From JACRAR01 sp041674385 (GTDB lineage Bacteria > Pseudomonadota > Gammaproteobacteria > Burkholderiales > Rhodocyclaceae): DNA of 64,000 nt. The notes under the pieces were generated by a model. It saw nothing but the letters and a program-made list of their open reading frames with translations, had not been told where the DNA came from and did no database searches. Location of the stretch: assembly GCA_041674385.1 (NCBI GenBank), contig JBAYVU010000005.1:48333-112332 (forward strand). The letters are read 5' to 3'. How positions within the stretch are numbered: the first letter of the stretch is position 1; each line of letters starts with the position of its first letter. The position numbers and the translations under genes are program-made. Shown piece after piece: positions 10,496 to 19,425 of this stretch.

Positions 10496-12481
10496 ATGGA
10501 TATACAAACCCTCTATCTGGTCGTGCCCCTGGCGCCGCTGTGCGGCGCCATCGCGGCCGGTTTGTTCGGCAAGGCGATTGGCCGTCGCGGCGCCCACTGG
10601 GTCACCAGCCTCGGCGTTGCCGTGGCTTTCCTGGCCTCCTGTGTGATCTTCCAGGATGTCCAGGCCGGCCATACTTTCAACGGCAACATCTATACCTGGC
10701 TGGAGAGCGGCGGCCTCAAGCTCAGCGTCGGTTTCCTGATCGACCCGCTGACGGTGCTGATGATGCTGGTGGTGACTTTTGTCTCTCTGATGGTGCATAT
10801 CTACACCATCGGCTACATGGCCGAGGACCCGGGCTACCAGCGCTTCTTCAGCTACATCGCACTGTTCACGTTCTCGATGCTGATGCTGGTGATGTCCAAC
10901 AACTTCGTCCAGTTGTTCTTCGGCTGGGAGGCGGTGGGTCTGGTTTCCTACCTGCTGATCGGCTTCTGGTACACGCGGCCGACGGCGATTTATGCCAATC
11001 TCAAGGCCTTCCTGGTCAACCGCGTCGGCGACTTCGGCTTCCTGCTGGGCGTGGGCCTGATCGCCGCCTATGCCGGCAGCCTCGACTACGCGACCGTGTT
11101 CGGCAAAGCCAACGAACTGGCGACGATGACCGAGACCGCCACCGGCTGGCCGCTGATCACTGCCATCTGCATCGGACTGTTCGTCGGCGCAATGGGCAAG
11201 TCGGCGCAGTTCCCGCTGCATGTCTGGCTGCCCGACTCGATGGAAGGCCCGACGCCGATCTCGGCGCTGATCCATGCGGCGACCATGGTGACGGCGGGCA
11301 TCTTCATGGTGTCGCGCATGTCGCCGCTGTTCGAGCTGTCCGAGGAGGCGCGTTCGTTCGTCATCGTCATCGGCGCCATCACCGCCTTCTTCATGGCGCT
11401 GATCGCCATCGTCCAGACCGACATCAAGCGCGTCGTCGCCTACTCGACGCTGTCCCAACTCGGCTACATGACCACGGCGTTGGGCGCCTCGGCCTATTCG
11501 GTGGCCATCTTCCACCTGATGACCCACGCCTTCTTCAAGGCGGTGCTGTTCCTCGGCGCCGGTTCGGTGATCATTGCCATGCACCACGAGCAGGACATGC
11601 GCAAGATGGGTGGCCTGCGCAAGTACCTGCCGATCACTTATGTGACGATGTTCATCGGTGCCCTCGCCAACGCGGGCTTGCCGCCTTTCGCCGGCTTCTT
11701 CTCGAAGGATTCGATCATCGAGGCGGTGCAACTCTCCCATATTCCGGGCGCCGGCTTCGCCTATCTCGCCATCCTGGCGGCGGTGTTCGTCGGCGGTTTG
11801 TATTCGTTCCGCCTGATCTTCTTCGCTTTCCACGGCGAAGAACGTTTCCGTCATGCTCACCACGACGACGCCCATCACGCCGACAGCCACGGCCACCACG
11901 GTGCCGCGGAACCCCACGAGACCCCCGCGGTGGTGACCGTGCCGCTGATCCTGCTGGCCATTCCCTCCATCGCCGCCGGCTGGCTGATCGGTACGGTGGT
12001 GTACGGCGGTTATTTTGGCAATGCGATCTTCATCTCGCCGGAACACCATGGCCTGGCCGAAATGCAGGAAGAGTTTCACGGCGTGGTGGCGATGGCCCTG
12101 CATGGCCTGACGGCGCTGCCGTTCTGGCTGGCCCTGTCCGGCGCCGCCACGGCGTGGTTCCTTTACATCAAGCGGCCGGAACTGCCGGCACTGATCAAGC
12201 GGAAGTCCGGTATCCTCGCCACGATCCTTGAGAAGAAGTATGGCTTCGACGATTTCAACGACTGGTTCTTCGCTGGCGGCGCACGTCTGATCGGTCGAGG
12301 GCTATGGAAGGGCGGCGACCAGATGCTGATCGACGGCGTGATAGTGAATGGCTCGGCCAAGCTGGTGGGCTGGACTGCTTCGGTGGCGCGCTTGTTGCAG
12401 AGCGGCCACATTTACCAGTATGCATTTTCGATGATTTTCGGCGTCTTCGTTTTGCTGACGCTGTGGTTCAACCGAGCTTGA
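10496..12481 (+). CDS. nuoL: NADH-quinone oxidoreductase subunit L (antiporter-like)
   Basis: 661 residues; the distal antiporter-like proton-pumping subunit with the long lateral helix. Conserved features are LFFGWEAVGLVSYLLIGFW with the key Glu, GKSAQFPLHVWLPDSMEGP, and SALIHAATMVTAGIF. A histidine-rich loop at residues 452-468 has 8 His in 17 residues, probably at the membrane surface and not part of the pump core. The C-terminal region ends in a hydrophobic anchor (FSMIFGVFVLLTLWF), as expected. Confidence 0.97.
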   Translation: MDIQTLYLVVPLAPLCGAIAAGLFGKAIGRRGAHWVTSLGVAVAFLASCVIFQDVQAGHTFNGNIYTWLESGGLKLSVGFLIDPLTVLMMLVVTFVSLMVHIYTIGYMAEDPGYQRFFSYIALFTFSMLMLVMSNNFVQLFFGWEAVGLVSYLLIGFWYTRPTAIYANLKAFLVNRVGDFGFLLGVGLIAAYAGSLDYATVFGKANELATMTETATGWPLITAICIGLFVGAMGKSAQFPLHVWLPDSMEGPTPISALIHAATMVTAGIFMVSRMSPLFELSEEARSFVIVIGAITAFFMALIAIVQTDIKRVVAYSTLSQLGYMTTALGASAYSVAIFHLMTHAFFKAVLFLGAGSVIIAMHHEQDMRKMGGLRKYLPITYVTMFIGALANAGLPPFAGFFSKDSIIEAVQLSHIPGAGFAYLAILAAVFVGGLYSFRLIFFAFHGEERFRHAHHDDAHHADSHGHHGAAEPHETPAVVTVPLILLAIPSIAAGWLIGTVVYGGYFGNAIFISPEHHGLAEMQEEFHGVVAMALHGLTALPFWLALSGAATAWFLYIKRPELPALIKRKSGILATILEKKYGFDDFNDWFFAGGARLIGRGLWKGGDQMLIDGVIVNGSAKLVGWTASVARLLQSGHIYQYAFSMIFGVFVLLTLWFNRA

Positions 12482-12503
12482 AGCGCGACTGGAATACCTA
12501 CTG

Positions 12504-13985
12504 ATGATCGCATCCAACCTGCTCAGCCTCTCGATCTGGGTGCCCATTGCGGGCGCTGTTATCGTGCTCGCCACGGCTTCCGACCGTAATGCCGGCCTGA
12601 CCCGTCCGTTGTCGCTGATTTTTGCTTTGCTCGGCCTTCTCGTCACCATCCCGCTTTACACCGAATTCGACGCGAGCAAGAGCGCCATGCAATTCGTCGA
12701 GTCGACACCGTGGATTCCGCAATACAACATCAACTACTTCCTCGGCGTAGATGGCATCTCGGTGCTGTTCATCCTGCTCAACAGTTTCATCACCGTGCTG
12801 GTGGTGCTGGCCGGCTGGCTCGTGATCCAGAAGAAAGTGGCCCAGTACATGGCTGCCTTCCTGGTCATGTCGGGACTCATGAACGGCATTTTCTGCGCGC
12901 TCGACGCGGCGCTGTTCTACGTCTTCTTCGAGGCTTCGTTGATCCCGATGTACATCATCATCGGCGTCTGGGGCGGACCGAACCGCGTGTATGCGGCGTT
13001 CAAGTTCTTCCTCTACACGCTGGCGGGTTCCTTGCTGATGCTGATCGCCTTGATGTATCTGTTCCTCCAGTCGGGCGGCAGCTTCAATATCCTCGAGTGG
13101 CACAGCCTGCCGCTGCCGATGTCGGCGCAGACGCTGCTGTTCCTAGCATTCCTGGTGGCTTTTGCGGTCAAGGTGCCGATGTGGCCGGTGCATACTTGGT
13201 TGCCCGACGCGCACGTCGAGGCACCAACCGGCGGGTCGGCGGTGCTGGCGGCGATCATGCTGAAGCTCGGCGCCTACGGTTTCCTGCGGTTTTCCCTGCC
13301 GATCGCGCCGGATGCCAGCCATGCGCTGTCCGGCATGATGATTGCGCTGAGCCTGATTGCGGTGATCTACATCGGATTTGTCGCGCTGGCGCAGAGCGAC
13401 ATGAAGAAGCTGATCGCTTATTCGTCGATTTCGCACATGGGCTTCGTGACCCTGGGATTCTTCATCTTCAACCAGATCGGCTATGAAGGCGCGCTGGTGC
13501 AGATGATCTCCCACGGATTCGTGTCGGCGGCGATGTTCCTCTGCGTCGGCGTGATGTATGACCGCATGCACAGCCGCGATATCGCCGCTTATGGCGGGGT
13601 GGTCAATACCATGCCGAAGTTCGCGGCTTTCTTCCTGCTGTTCGCCATGGCCAACTGCGGCCTGCCGGCGACCTCGGGCTTCGTCGGCGAATTCATGGTG
13701 GCGTTGGGTGCGATCAAGTACAACTTCTGGGTGGGTTTCGCCGCAGCGACCACGCTGATCGTCGGCGCCGCCTATACGCTGTGGATGTACAAACGCGTTG
13801 CTTTTGGTGCCATTGGAAACAAACACGTGGCCGAGCTGACCGATATCGACAACCGCGAATTCCTGGTTCTCGGGCTGCTGGCGCTGTGCGTGCTTGGCAT
13901 GGGCCTGTATCCGTTCCCGATTACCGATGTGATGCACGCTTCGGTCGACCACTTGCTCAAGCACGTGGCCATCAGCAAACTATGA
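12504..13985 (+). CDS. nuoM: NADH-quinone oxidoreductase subunit M (antiporter-like)
   Basis: 493 residues; second antiporter-like proton pump of the membrane arm, with about 14 helices. The conserved glutamate helix FYVFFEASLIPMYIIIG, the KVPMWPVHTWLPDAHVEAP loop and the lysine helix SDMKKLIAYSSISHMGF are all intact. It begins 22 nt after nuoL and ends 34 nt before nuoN. Confidence 0.97.
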   Translation: MIASNLLSLSIWVPIAGAVIVLATASDRNAGLTRPLSLIFALLGLLVTIPLYTEFDASKSAMQFVESTPWIPQYNINYFLGVDGISVLFILLNSFITVLVVLAGWLVIQKKVAQYMAAFLVMSGLMNGIFCALDAALFYVFFEASLIPMYIIIGVWGGPNRVYAAFKFFLYTLAGSLLMLIALMYLFLQSGGSFNILEWHSLPLPMSAQTLLFLAFLVAFAVKVPMWPVHTWLPDAHVEAPTGGSAVLAAIMLKLGAYGFLRFSLPIAPDASHALSGMMIALSLIAVIYIGFVALAQSDMKKLIAYSSISHMGFVTLGFFIFNQIGYEGALVQMISHGFVSAAMFLCVGVMYDRMHSRDIAAYGGVVNTMPKFAAFFLLFAMANCGLPATSGFVGEFMVALGAIKYNFWVGFAAATTLIVGAAYTLWMYKRVAFGAIGNKHVAELTDIDNREFLVLGLLALCVLGMGLYPFPITDVMHASVDHLLKHVAISKL

Positions 13986-14019
13986 CCGGCCTGAACCAAG
14001 TCAAACCCGAGAACCGCAC

Positions 14020-15489
14020 ATGAACTTCGTCATGCCTGATTTCTACCCAGCCGTCTCGGAGATCTTTCTCCTGACGATGGCTTGCGTCATCCTGCTGATT
14101 GACTTGGTGCTGCCCCAACGGCAGCGCTGGCTGATTGCGTTTCTGACCCAGCTGACCCTGGTCGGTGCCGCGATCCTTACCTTCATGACGGCCGATGGAC
14201 AGGTGGTGCTGACCTTCAGCAACATGTATGTCGACGACCTGATGGGCGACTTCCTCAAGCTGCTGGTGTACGTCTCGATGATCCTGATGCTGGTGTACAG
14301 CCGTGGCTATCTGGCGGCGCGCGACCTGGAGAAGAGCGAATTCTACCTGCTGGCACTGTTCGCCACACTGGGCATGACGGTGATGATTTCGGCGAGCCAT
14401 TTCCTCACCCTGTATCTCGGCCTGGAACTGCTGTCGCTGTCGCTGTATGCTTTGGTGGCGCTGGACCGCGATTCGGCACGCGCCACCGAAGCGGCGATGA
14501 AATATTTCGTGCTCGGTGCGATGGCTTCGGGCTTGTTGCTTTACGGCATGTCGATGATCTACGGCGCCACCGGCACATTGGAAATCGGCGGCGTGGCGCA
14601 GTCGATCTATCACGGCGTGGGCAACAAGACCGTGCTGGTGTTTGGTCTGGTGTTCCTGGTCTCCGGATTGGCATTCAAGCTCGGCGTGGTGCCGTTCCAC
14701 ATGTGGGTTCCCGATGTCTATCATGGCGCGCCCACGCCGATTACGCTGTTCATCGGCTCGGCACCGAAGCTGGCGGCGTTTGCCATGGTCATGCGGCTGC
14801 TGGTGTATGGCTTGTTCGAACTGTCTGCCGAATGGCAGGCGATGCTGACGATCCTGGCGGTGCTGTCGATCGCCATCGGTAACATAGTCGCCGTCGCCCA
14901 AACCAATCTCAAGCGCATGCTGGCCTATTCGGCCATTTCGCACATGGGCTTCATGCTGCTCGGCCTGATTAGCGGCACTGTTGGCGGAGACCGCCATTTT
15001 GCGCTGAATGCCTACAGCTCGGCGATGTTCTACAGCATTTCCTACGTGCTGATGACGCTTGGTGCCTTCGGCATGATCCTGTTGCTGTCGCGCGCCGGCC
15101 ATGAGGCCGAGGAACTGGAAGACTTCAAGGGCCTGAGCCAGCGCAGTCCGTGGTTTGCGCTGATGATGGGCATCCTGATGTTCTCCCTGGCAGGGGTGCC
15201 GTTCTTCATCGGCTTCTGGGCCAAGTTCGCGGTGCTGCTGGCGGTGGTCGACACCGGCCAGGTGTGGCTCGCCGTAGTCGCCGTGTTCTTCTCGCTGATC
15301 GGCGCTTTCTACTACCTGCGCGTGGTCAAGCTGATGTGGTTTGACGCACCGGTGAACCCCGTGCCGATCCAGGCCGGTCTCGACATGCGTGTGCTGATCT
15401 CGGCCAATGGACTGGCTGTGGCCCTGCTGGGTGCCTTTCCGCAGGCGATCATGACCTTGTGTACCTTCACCCTGCTGCGTTCGTTGTAG
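14020..15489 (+). CDS. nuoN: NADH-quinone oxidoreductase subunit N (antiporter-like)
   Basis: 489 residues; third antiporter-like subunit and last gene of the nuo operon. Hallmarks are YLGLELLSLSLYALVAL, FKLGVVPFHMWVPDVYHGAP, and NLKRMLAYSAISHMGFMLLG. An in-frame ATG four codons downstream (MPDFYPAV) is an alternative start. No clear intrinsic terminator follows, so the Nudix gene 31 nt downstream may be cotranscribed. Confidence 0.96.
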   Translation: MNFVMPDFYPAVSEIFLLTMACVILLIDLVLPQRQRWLIAFLTQLTLVGAAILTFMTADGQVVLTFSNMYVDDLMGDFLKLLVYVSMILMLVYSRGYLAARDLEKSEFYLLALFATLGMTVMISASHFLTLYLGLELLSLSLYALVALDRDSARATEAAMKYFVLGAMASGLLLYGMSMIYGATGTLEIGGVAQSIYHGVGNKTVLVFGLVFLVSGLAFKLGVVPFHMWVPDVYHGAPTPITLFIGSAPKLAAFAMVMRLLVYGLFELSAEWQAMLTILAVLSIAIGNIVAVAQTNLKRMLAYSAISHMGFMLLGLISGTVGGDRHFALNAYSSAMFYSISYVLMTLGAFGMILLLSRAGHEAEELEDFKGLSQRSPWFALMMGILMFSLAGVPFFIGFWAKFAVLLAVVDTGQVWLAVVAVFFSLIGAFYYLRVVKLMWFDAPVNPVPIQAGLDMRVLISANGLAVALLGAFPQAIMTLCTFTLLRSL

Positions 15490-15520
15490 GGCAATCGCAA
15501 GGCAAGACGGCTCAGCGCAC

Positions 15521-16084
15521 TTGAGCACGGACGACCTGACTGAGATTTGTTTGTCGACGGAGGAAGTCTTCAGCGGCTGCCTGCTGAAAGTGCATAGCGA
15601 CCGGGTGCGTCTGCCCGATGGTTCCGAAGGCGTCCGCGAGCACATCTCTCATCCCGGCGCGGTAGTCATGCTGGCAGCGCTCGACAACGGCAAGTTGTTG
15701 TTCGAACGGCAGTTCCGTTATCCCCTGGGACAGGTTCTCCTGGAATTGCCTGCGGGAAAGATCGACGCCGGCGAACACCCCCTGGATACGGCACGGCGCG
15801 AACTGCGCGAGGAGACCGGCTACAAGGCCAAGAGCTGGCGTCATCTGGGCACCATGCATCCCTGCGTCGGCTATTCCAACGAGAGCATCGAAATCTTTCT
15901 TGCCCACGGCTTGTCCTATGTCGGCCATGCCCTCGATCATGGCGAATTCCTCGATGTGGTGGAACTTTCCCTGGCCGATGCCGTGTTGAGCGTGCGGGAC
16001 GGCGGGATCACCGACAGCAAGACCATCACCGGCTTGTTCTGGGCGGAGAAAATTTTCTCCGGAGCCTGGGATTTTCCAGCATAG
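15521..16084 (+). CDS. Nudix hydrolase, ADP-ribose pyrophosphatase type
   Basis: 187 residues starting with TTG. The full Nudix box Gx5Ex7REUxEExGU is visible as GKIDAGE followed seven residues later by REL-REETGY. The upstream FERQFRYPLGQVLLELPAG is characteristic of the NudF/ADP-ribose branch, so hydrolysis of ADP-ribose to AMP and ribose-5-phosphate is the likely activity. Its position right after complex I fits housekeeping of NAD-derived by-products, but that link is inference. ATG alternatives lie too far inside the domain. Confidence 0.85.
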   Translation: MSTDDLTEICLSTEEVFSGCLLKVHSDRVRLPDGSEGVREHISHPGAVVMLAALDNGKLLFERQFRYPLGQVLLELPAGKIDAGEHPLDTARRELREETGYKAKSWRHLGTMHPCVGYSNESIEIFLAHGLSYVGHALDHGEFLDVVELSLADAVLSVRDGGITDSKTITGLFWAEKIFSGAWDFPA

Positions 16085-16149
16085 AATAAGCTCCTTATAT
16101 CAGCTGGCCGAATCGGCTGGCTGGTGGTCATGGCAAACAGGAGTTGACG

Positions 16150-17376
16150 ATGCAGGTTCAGGCCGAGCCGCGCGCCACCGACGACAGGGAGCTGGAGGGG
16201 AATAGCGCCGAAAAACTGCGCGCCCTCAGCATCCTGTCCGAAGTCACGGCCAGCCTCGCCGACGAAGACGATGTCGAGGAATTGCTCGGGCGTTTCCTCG
16301 GCACCATGATCCGTCTGGCCGAAGCCAGCGCCGGTGCGGTGCGGGTGCTCACCAGCGACGGACTGCACATGCGCTTGGTCGGTTCGCTCGGCTTGCCGCC
16401 GGATTTGGTGGAGCGCGAACGCGTGGTGCCGGTGGACTGCGGTTACTGCGGCAGCGCCGTGCTCGAAAACCACTCGCGCTACGAGATCGACTTGCATCCC
16501 TGCGCGCTCCGAACGGGCCACGATTATTTCGATAATGGCTGCCAGGCCATGCTGATCGTGCCATTGCAGCACGGCGGCAAACTGCTCGGCACCTTCAGCC
16601 TGTTCCTGCCCAAGCGTTTCGAGTTGCCCGAGGATGTGGCGCTGCTGTTCCGGTCGATCGCCGAGCATCTCGGCATGGCACTCGAAAACGCCCGGCTCAA
16701 GCGCGAAAACCTGCGCATTACGCTGATGGGCGAACGGCAAATGATGGCTGCCGAGGTGCACGATTCCTTGGCCCAGACCTGCGCCTACATGAAAATGCGC
16801 ATGTCGCTGCTGCAGGAAGCGCTATGCGACCAGGACACCGAACTGGCCAGCAAGTATGCCGGCGATGTTGGCCAGGCTTTGGATGAAGCCTACCTGAATC
16901 TGCGCGAATTGCTCTCGCATTTTCGCAGCGGCATGGACCCGCTCGGCCTGCTGCACGCGCTTGATCGTGTGGCCGCCACTTTCCAGGAGCGTACCGGGAT
17001 CGGCCTGGAATATCTGAATCGCATCACCGACCTGCGCCTCTCGGTGGACCAGGAAGCCCAGGTGTTCTATATCCTCCAGGAGGCGCTCGCCAACGTCGTC
17101 CGGCATGCCGGCGCCAGCCGCGCCCGCCTGATCCTGGAAGGTGTCGGCGATCACTATGTGGCGACAGTGGAAGACAACGGCAAGGGCAGGCGGGATCTGT
17201 TCGCGCACACCCATCCTGGTGGCCGCATCGAGGAACCTGCGCACCAGCATTTCGGTCTGACCATCATGCGCGAGCGCGCCCAGAAGATCGGCGGGCAGAT
17301 CGACATCGCCACTCTCCCTGAAGGCGGTACGCGTGTCCGCCTGACCTTTCCCGTCATGGCCGGAAGACCGCGATGA
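16150..17376 (+). CDS. Soluble NarX/NreB-like sensor histidine kinase with GAF domain
   Basis: 408 residues without transmembrane segments, so a cytoplasmic sensor. A GAF domain (about 25-185) precedes a HisKA_3 dimerisation domain with the phospho-His at 204 (AAEVHDSLAQ) and a HATPase_c domain (YILQEALANVVRHAG, VEDNGKG, HFGLTIMRERA). The GAF domain has four cysteines, Cys97-x2-Cys100, Cys118 and Cys131, which could bind iron-sulfur or another metal, or act as thiol switches. ATG 16150 is chosen for the AGGAG 7-11 nt upstream over a TTG six bases earlier. The stop overlaps the partner regulator as ATGA. Confidence 0.9.
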   Translation: MQVQAEPRATDDRELEGNSAEKLRALSILSEVTASLADEDDVEELLGRFLGTMIRLAEASAGAVRVLTSDGLHMRLVGSLGLPPDLVERERVVPVDCGYCGSAVLENHSRYEIDLHPCALRTGHDYFDNGCQAMLIVPLQHGGKLLGTFSLFLPKRFELPEDVALLFRSIAEHLGMALENARLKRENLRITLMGERQMMAAEVHDSLAQTCAYMKMRMSLLQEALCDQDTELASKYAGDVGQALDEAYLNLRELLSHFRSGMDPLGLLHALDRVAATFQERTGIGLEYLNRITDLRLSVDQEAQVFYILQEALANVVRHAGASRARLILEGVGDHYVATVEDNGKGRRDLFAHTHPGGRIEEPAHQHFGLTIMRERAQKIGGQIDIATLPEGGTRVRLTFPVMAGRPR

Positions 17377-18047
17377 GCGACAAGCTGGTCAGCGTGCTGC
17401 TGGTCGACGACCATACCCTGTTTCGCAAGGGCCTGGCGGAACTGCTCGAACGGCGCGGCCAGATTCGTGTCGCGGGCATGACCGGCAATCCGGAGGAAGC
17501 GATGCTTCTGCTGCGTGATCAGCGGCCCGACGCGGTCATCGTCGACCTCAACATGCCGCCGCTGGGCGGCCTTTCCCTGATCCGCCGCATACGCGCAGAG
17601 GAATGGCAAGGTGCGGTGCTGCTGCTCACGGTCAGCGATGCCGAGGAAGATCTCTCGGATGCCATGTGCAGCGGCGCGCGAGGCTATCTATTGAAGGACA
17701 TGGAGCCGGACGATCTGGTCGATGCGATACAGCGCGCGGTTCGTGGCGAGACGGTGGTGGCGCCGGCGATGACCCTGAAACTGGTGCATCTGTTGCGCGG
17801 CGGCACGCCCGCCGACGCCAGGGAGTCCGCCCTCAAGCAACTTACCACGCGCGAGCGGGAAATCCTCAATCACCTGGCGCAGGGGCTTTCCAACAAGGCC
17901 ATCGCCCGCATGCTCGACATCAGCCATGACACTGTCAAGTTGCATGTGCGCCACATCCTCTCCAAGCTCAATCTGACCTCGCGGGTCGAGGCGGCGGTGT
18001 TCGCCGTCGAGCAGAAAAACGCGCAACTGGGGCGGCGCGGGGAGTAG
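17373..18047 (+). CDS. NarL/FixJ-family response regulator
   Basis: 224 residues. The receiver domain (1-125) has the acidic pair in VDDH, phospho-acceptor Asp58 in IVDLNMPP and LLKD near the end. A LuxR-type helix-turn-helix follows (LTTREREILNHLAQGLSNK, DTVKLHVRHIL). It overlaps the NarX-like kinase by 4 nt and is almost certainly its cognate partner. It is the only regulator in the window with a recognisable DNA-binding domain. Targets are unknown. It converges on the next gene with only 4 nt between stops. Confidence 0.92.
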   Translation: MSDKLVSVLLVDDHTLFRKGLAELLERRGQIRVAGMTGNPEEAMLLLRDQRPDAVIVDLNMPPLGGLSLIRRIRAEEWQGAVLLLTVSDAEEDLSDAMCSGARGYLLKDMEPDDLVDAIQRAVRGETVVAPAMTLKLVHLLRGGTPADARESALKQLTTREREILNHLAQGLSNKAIARMLDISHDTVKLHVRHILSKLNLTSRVEAAVFAVEQKNAQLGRRGE

Positions 18048-18051
18048 ACCC

Positions 18052-19422
18052 CTAGCAGCCCGCCGCCGGCAGCCACACGCGGAAAGTGCTGCCCTTGCCG
18101 GGTTCGCTGTCGACTTCGATGCGGCCGTGATGGTGGTTGACGACGATGTCCCAGGAAACCGACAAGCCCAGACCGGTGCCGGTACCGACAGGCTTGGTGG
18201 TATAGAAGGGTTCGAAGATGCGTTGCTTGACTTCGGTGCGCATGCCGCAGCCGCTGTCTTCCACCTCGAACCAGACCCAGCGAGAACCGTCGCGGCTGGC
18301 TTCTCCGGCACGGATGACAATGCGGCCGCGCGCTTCGATGGCCTGGGCGGCATTCACCAGCAGGTTCATCACCACCTGGTTGATCTGCCCGGGAATGCAG
18401 CGCAGCGGCAACTGCGGCGGCAATTCGCGGATCACCTCGGCTTTGTACTTCAGTTCGCTCCAGGCCACACTGAGAGTGCTCTCGATGCCGGCGACGAGAT
18501 CGGCATCCTGCATCTCGACGGCATTGGCGTGCGAAAAGTCCTTGAGATCCTGCACGATCTTCTTGATCCGGTCGAGGCCCTCCTGCGATTCGCGCAGCAG
18601 CGCCGCGAGATCCTCGCGCAGGAAAGCCAGATTGGTCTCGGCATTGATTTCCGCCAGCCGCGGCGAGACCGGCAGGTTTTTCGCTTCGCAATCGGCGTAG
18701 GCATCGATCATCATGAGTAATTGTTCGACATAACGACCGAGCGTGCCGAGGTTGGAATTGACGAAGCCGATGGGATTGTTGATCTCGTGCGCCACGCCTG
18801 CGGCGAGCTGGCCGACTGCTGCCATCTTGCTGGCCTGCAAGAGTTCCTGGGTACGCTCCGCCACGCGTTGTTCAAGGTGCAGATTGGATTGAACCAGCCC
18901 CTGGTTTTGCAGCGACAACACGTGGTAAAGCTGGCGCAGCGCTTTCAGCAGTACCGCCATGGAGTTGTCCGTCGGTTGTTGCTCATGCTGCCAAGCGGTG
19001 TCGGCTGTCATGCCGCCGGCGATGAGCGCCAGCTGCCGCGCCGTCGATTGGTCTTCGCCGAGAATATGATAAGTCAGCCATGACGACAGGAAGTCTTCGA
19101 GGATTTCGACAGGCTGTTCCTGCATCGCGTGCATCGCCCACATCTGCTCGAGCTGCTCGACGAAGTGACGGTGGTGCTTGCGGTGCAGTTCGAAGTGGCG
19201 ACGGTCGATGCCGCTTGCCGCCATCAAGTCCTCCTCCGTGGCGAAGTGAAAACCCACGTAGTCTTTCAATTCGGACACTATCTGCGGCAATTCCTCATCC
19301 ACATCGCCGCCCTTGATCAGCAGATCGCTGACGCGATTGATGAGGCCGACAAGCAGATGATGCTGCTCGTCGATTACGGCGATGCCGGTTTCGAACCGCT
19401 TGTTCCAGGCAAAGGGCTGCAT
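18052..19422 (-). CDS. Hemerythrin-domain sensor histidine kinase
   Basis: 456 residues, soluble. Residues 1-130 form a bacteriohemerythrin domain with all seven diiron ligands in place: His21, His59, Glu63, His80, His84, His119 and Asp124. A short coiled coil leads to a HisKA domain with phospho-His212 (AAGVAHEINNP) and a HATPase_c domain (VMNLLVNAAQAI, DSGCGM, GTGTGLGLSVSW). The likely job is oxygen or redox sensing through the diiron site, passed by phosphorylation to the HD-GYP regulator encoded 3 nt upstream. The core closely resembles two other kinases in the window (26553 and 37906). Confidence 0.93.
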   Translation of the reverse strand: MQPFAWNKRFETGIAVIDEQHHLLVGLINRVSDLLIKGGDVDEELPQIVSELKDYVGFHFATEEDLMAASGIDRRHFELHRKHHRHFVEQLEQMWAMHAMQEQPVEILEDFLSSWLTYHILGEDQSTARQLALIAGGMTADTAWQHEQQPTDNSMAVLLKALRQLYHVLSLQNQGLVQSNLHLEQRVAERTQELLQASKMAAVGQLAAGVAHEINNPIGFVNSNLGTLGRYVEQLLMMIDAYADCEAKNLPVSPRLAEINAETNLAFLREDLAALLRESQEGLDRIKKIVQDLKDFSHANAVEMQDADLVAGIESTLSVAWSELKYKAEVIRELPPQLPLRCIPGQINQVVMNLLVNAAQAIEARGRIVIRAGEASRDGSRWVWFEVEDSGCGMRTEVKQRIFEPFYTTKPVGTGTGLGLSVSWDIVVNHHHGRIEVDSEPGKGSTFRVWLPAAGC

Positions 19423-19425
19423 GTT

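Noticed and set aside
8951..12103. A 1050-codon open frame on the minus strand opposite nuoH-nuoL
   Set aside because: It is antisense to well-supported nuo genes. Its His/Gln/Arg-rich, low-complexity translation is the mirror of GC-rich codon bias, with no domain.
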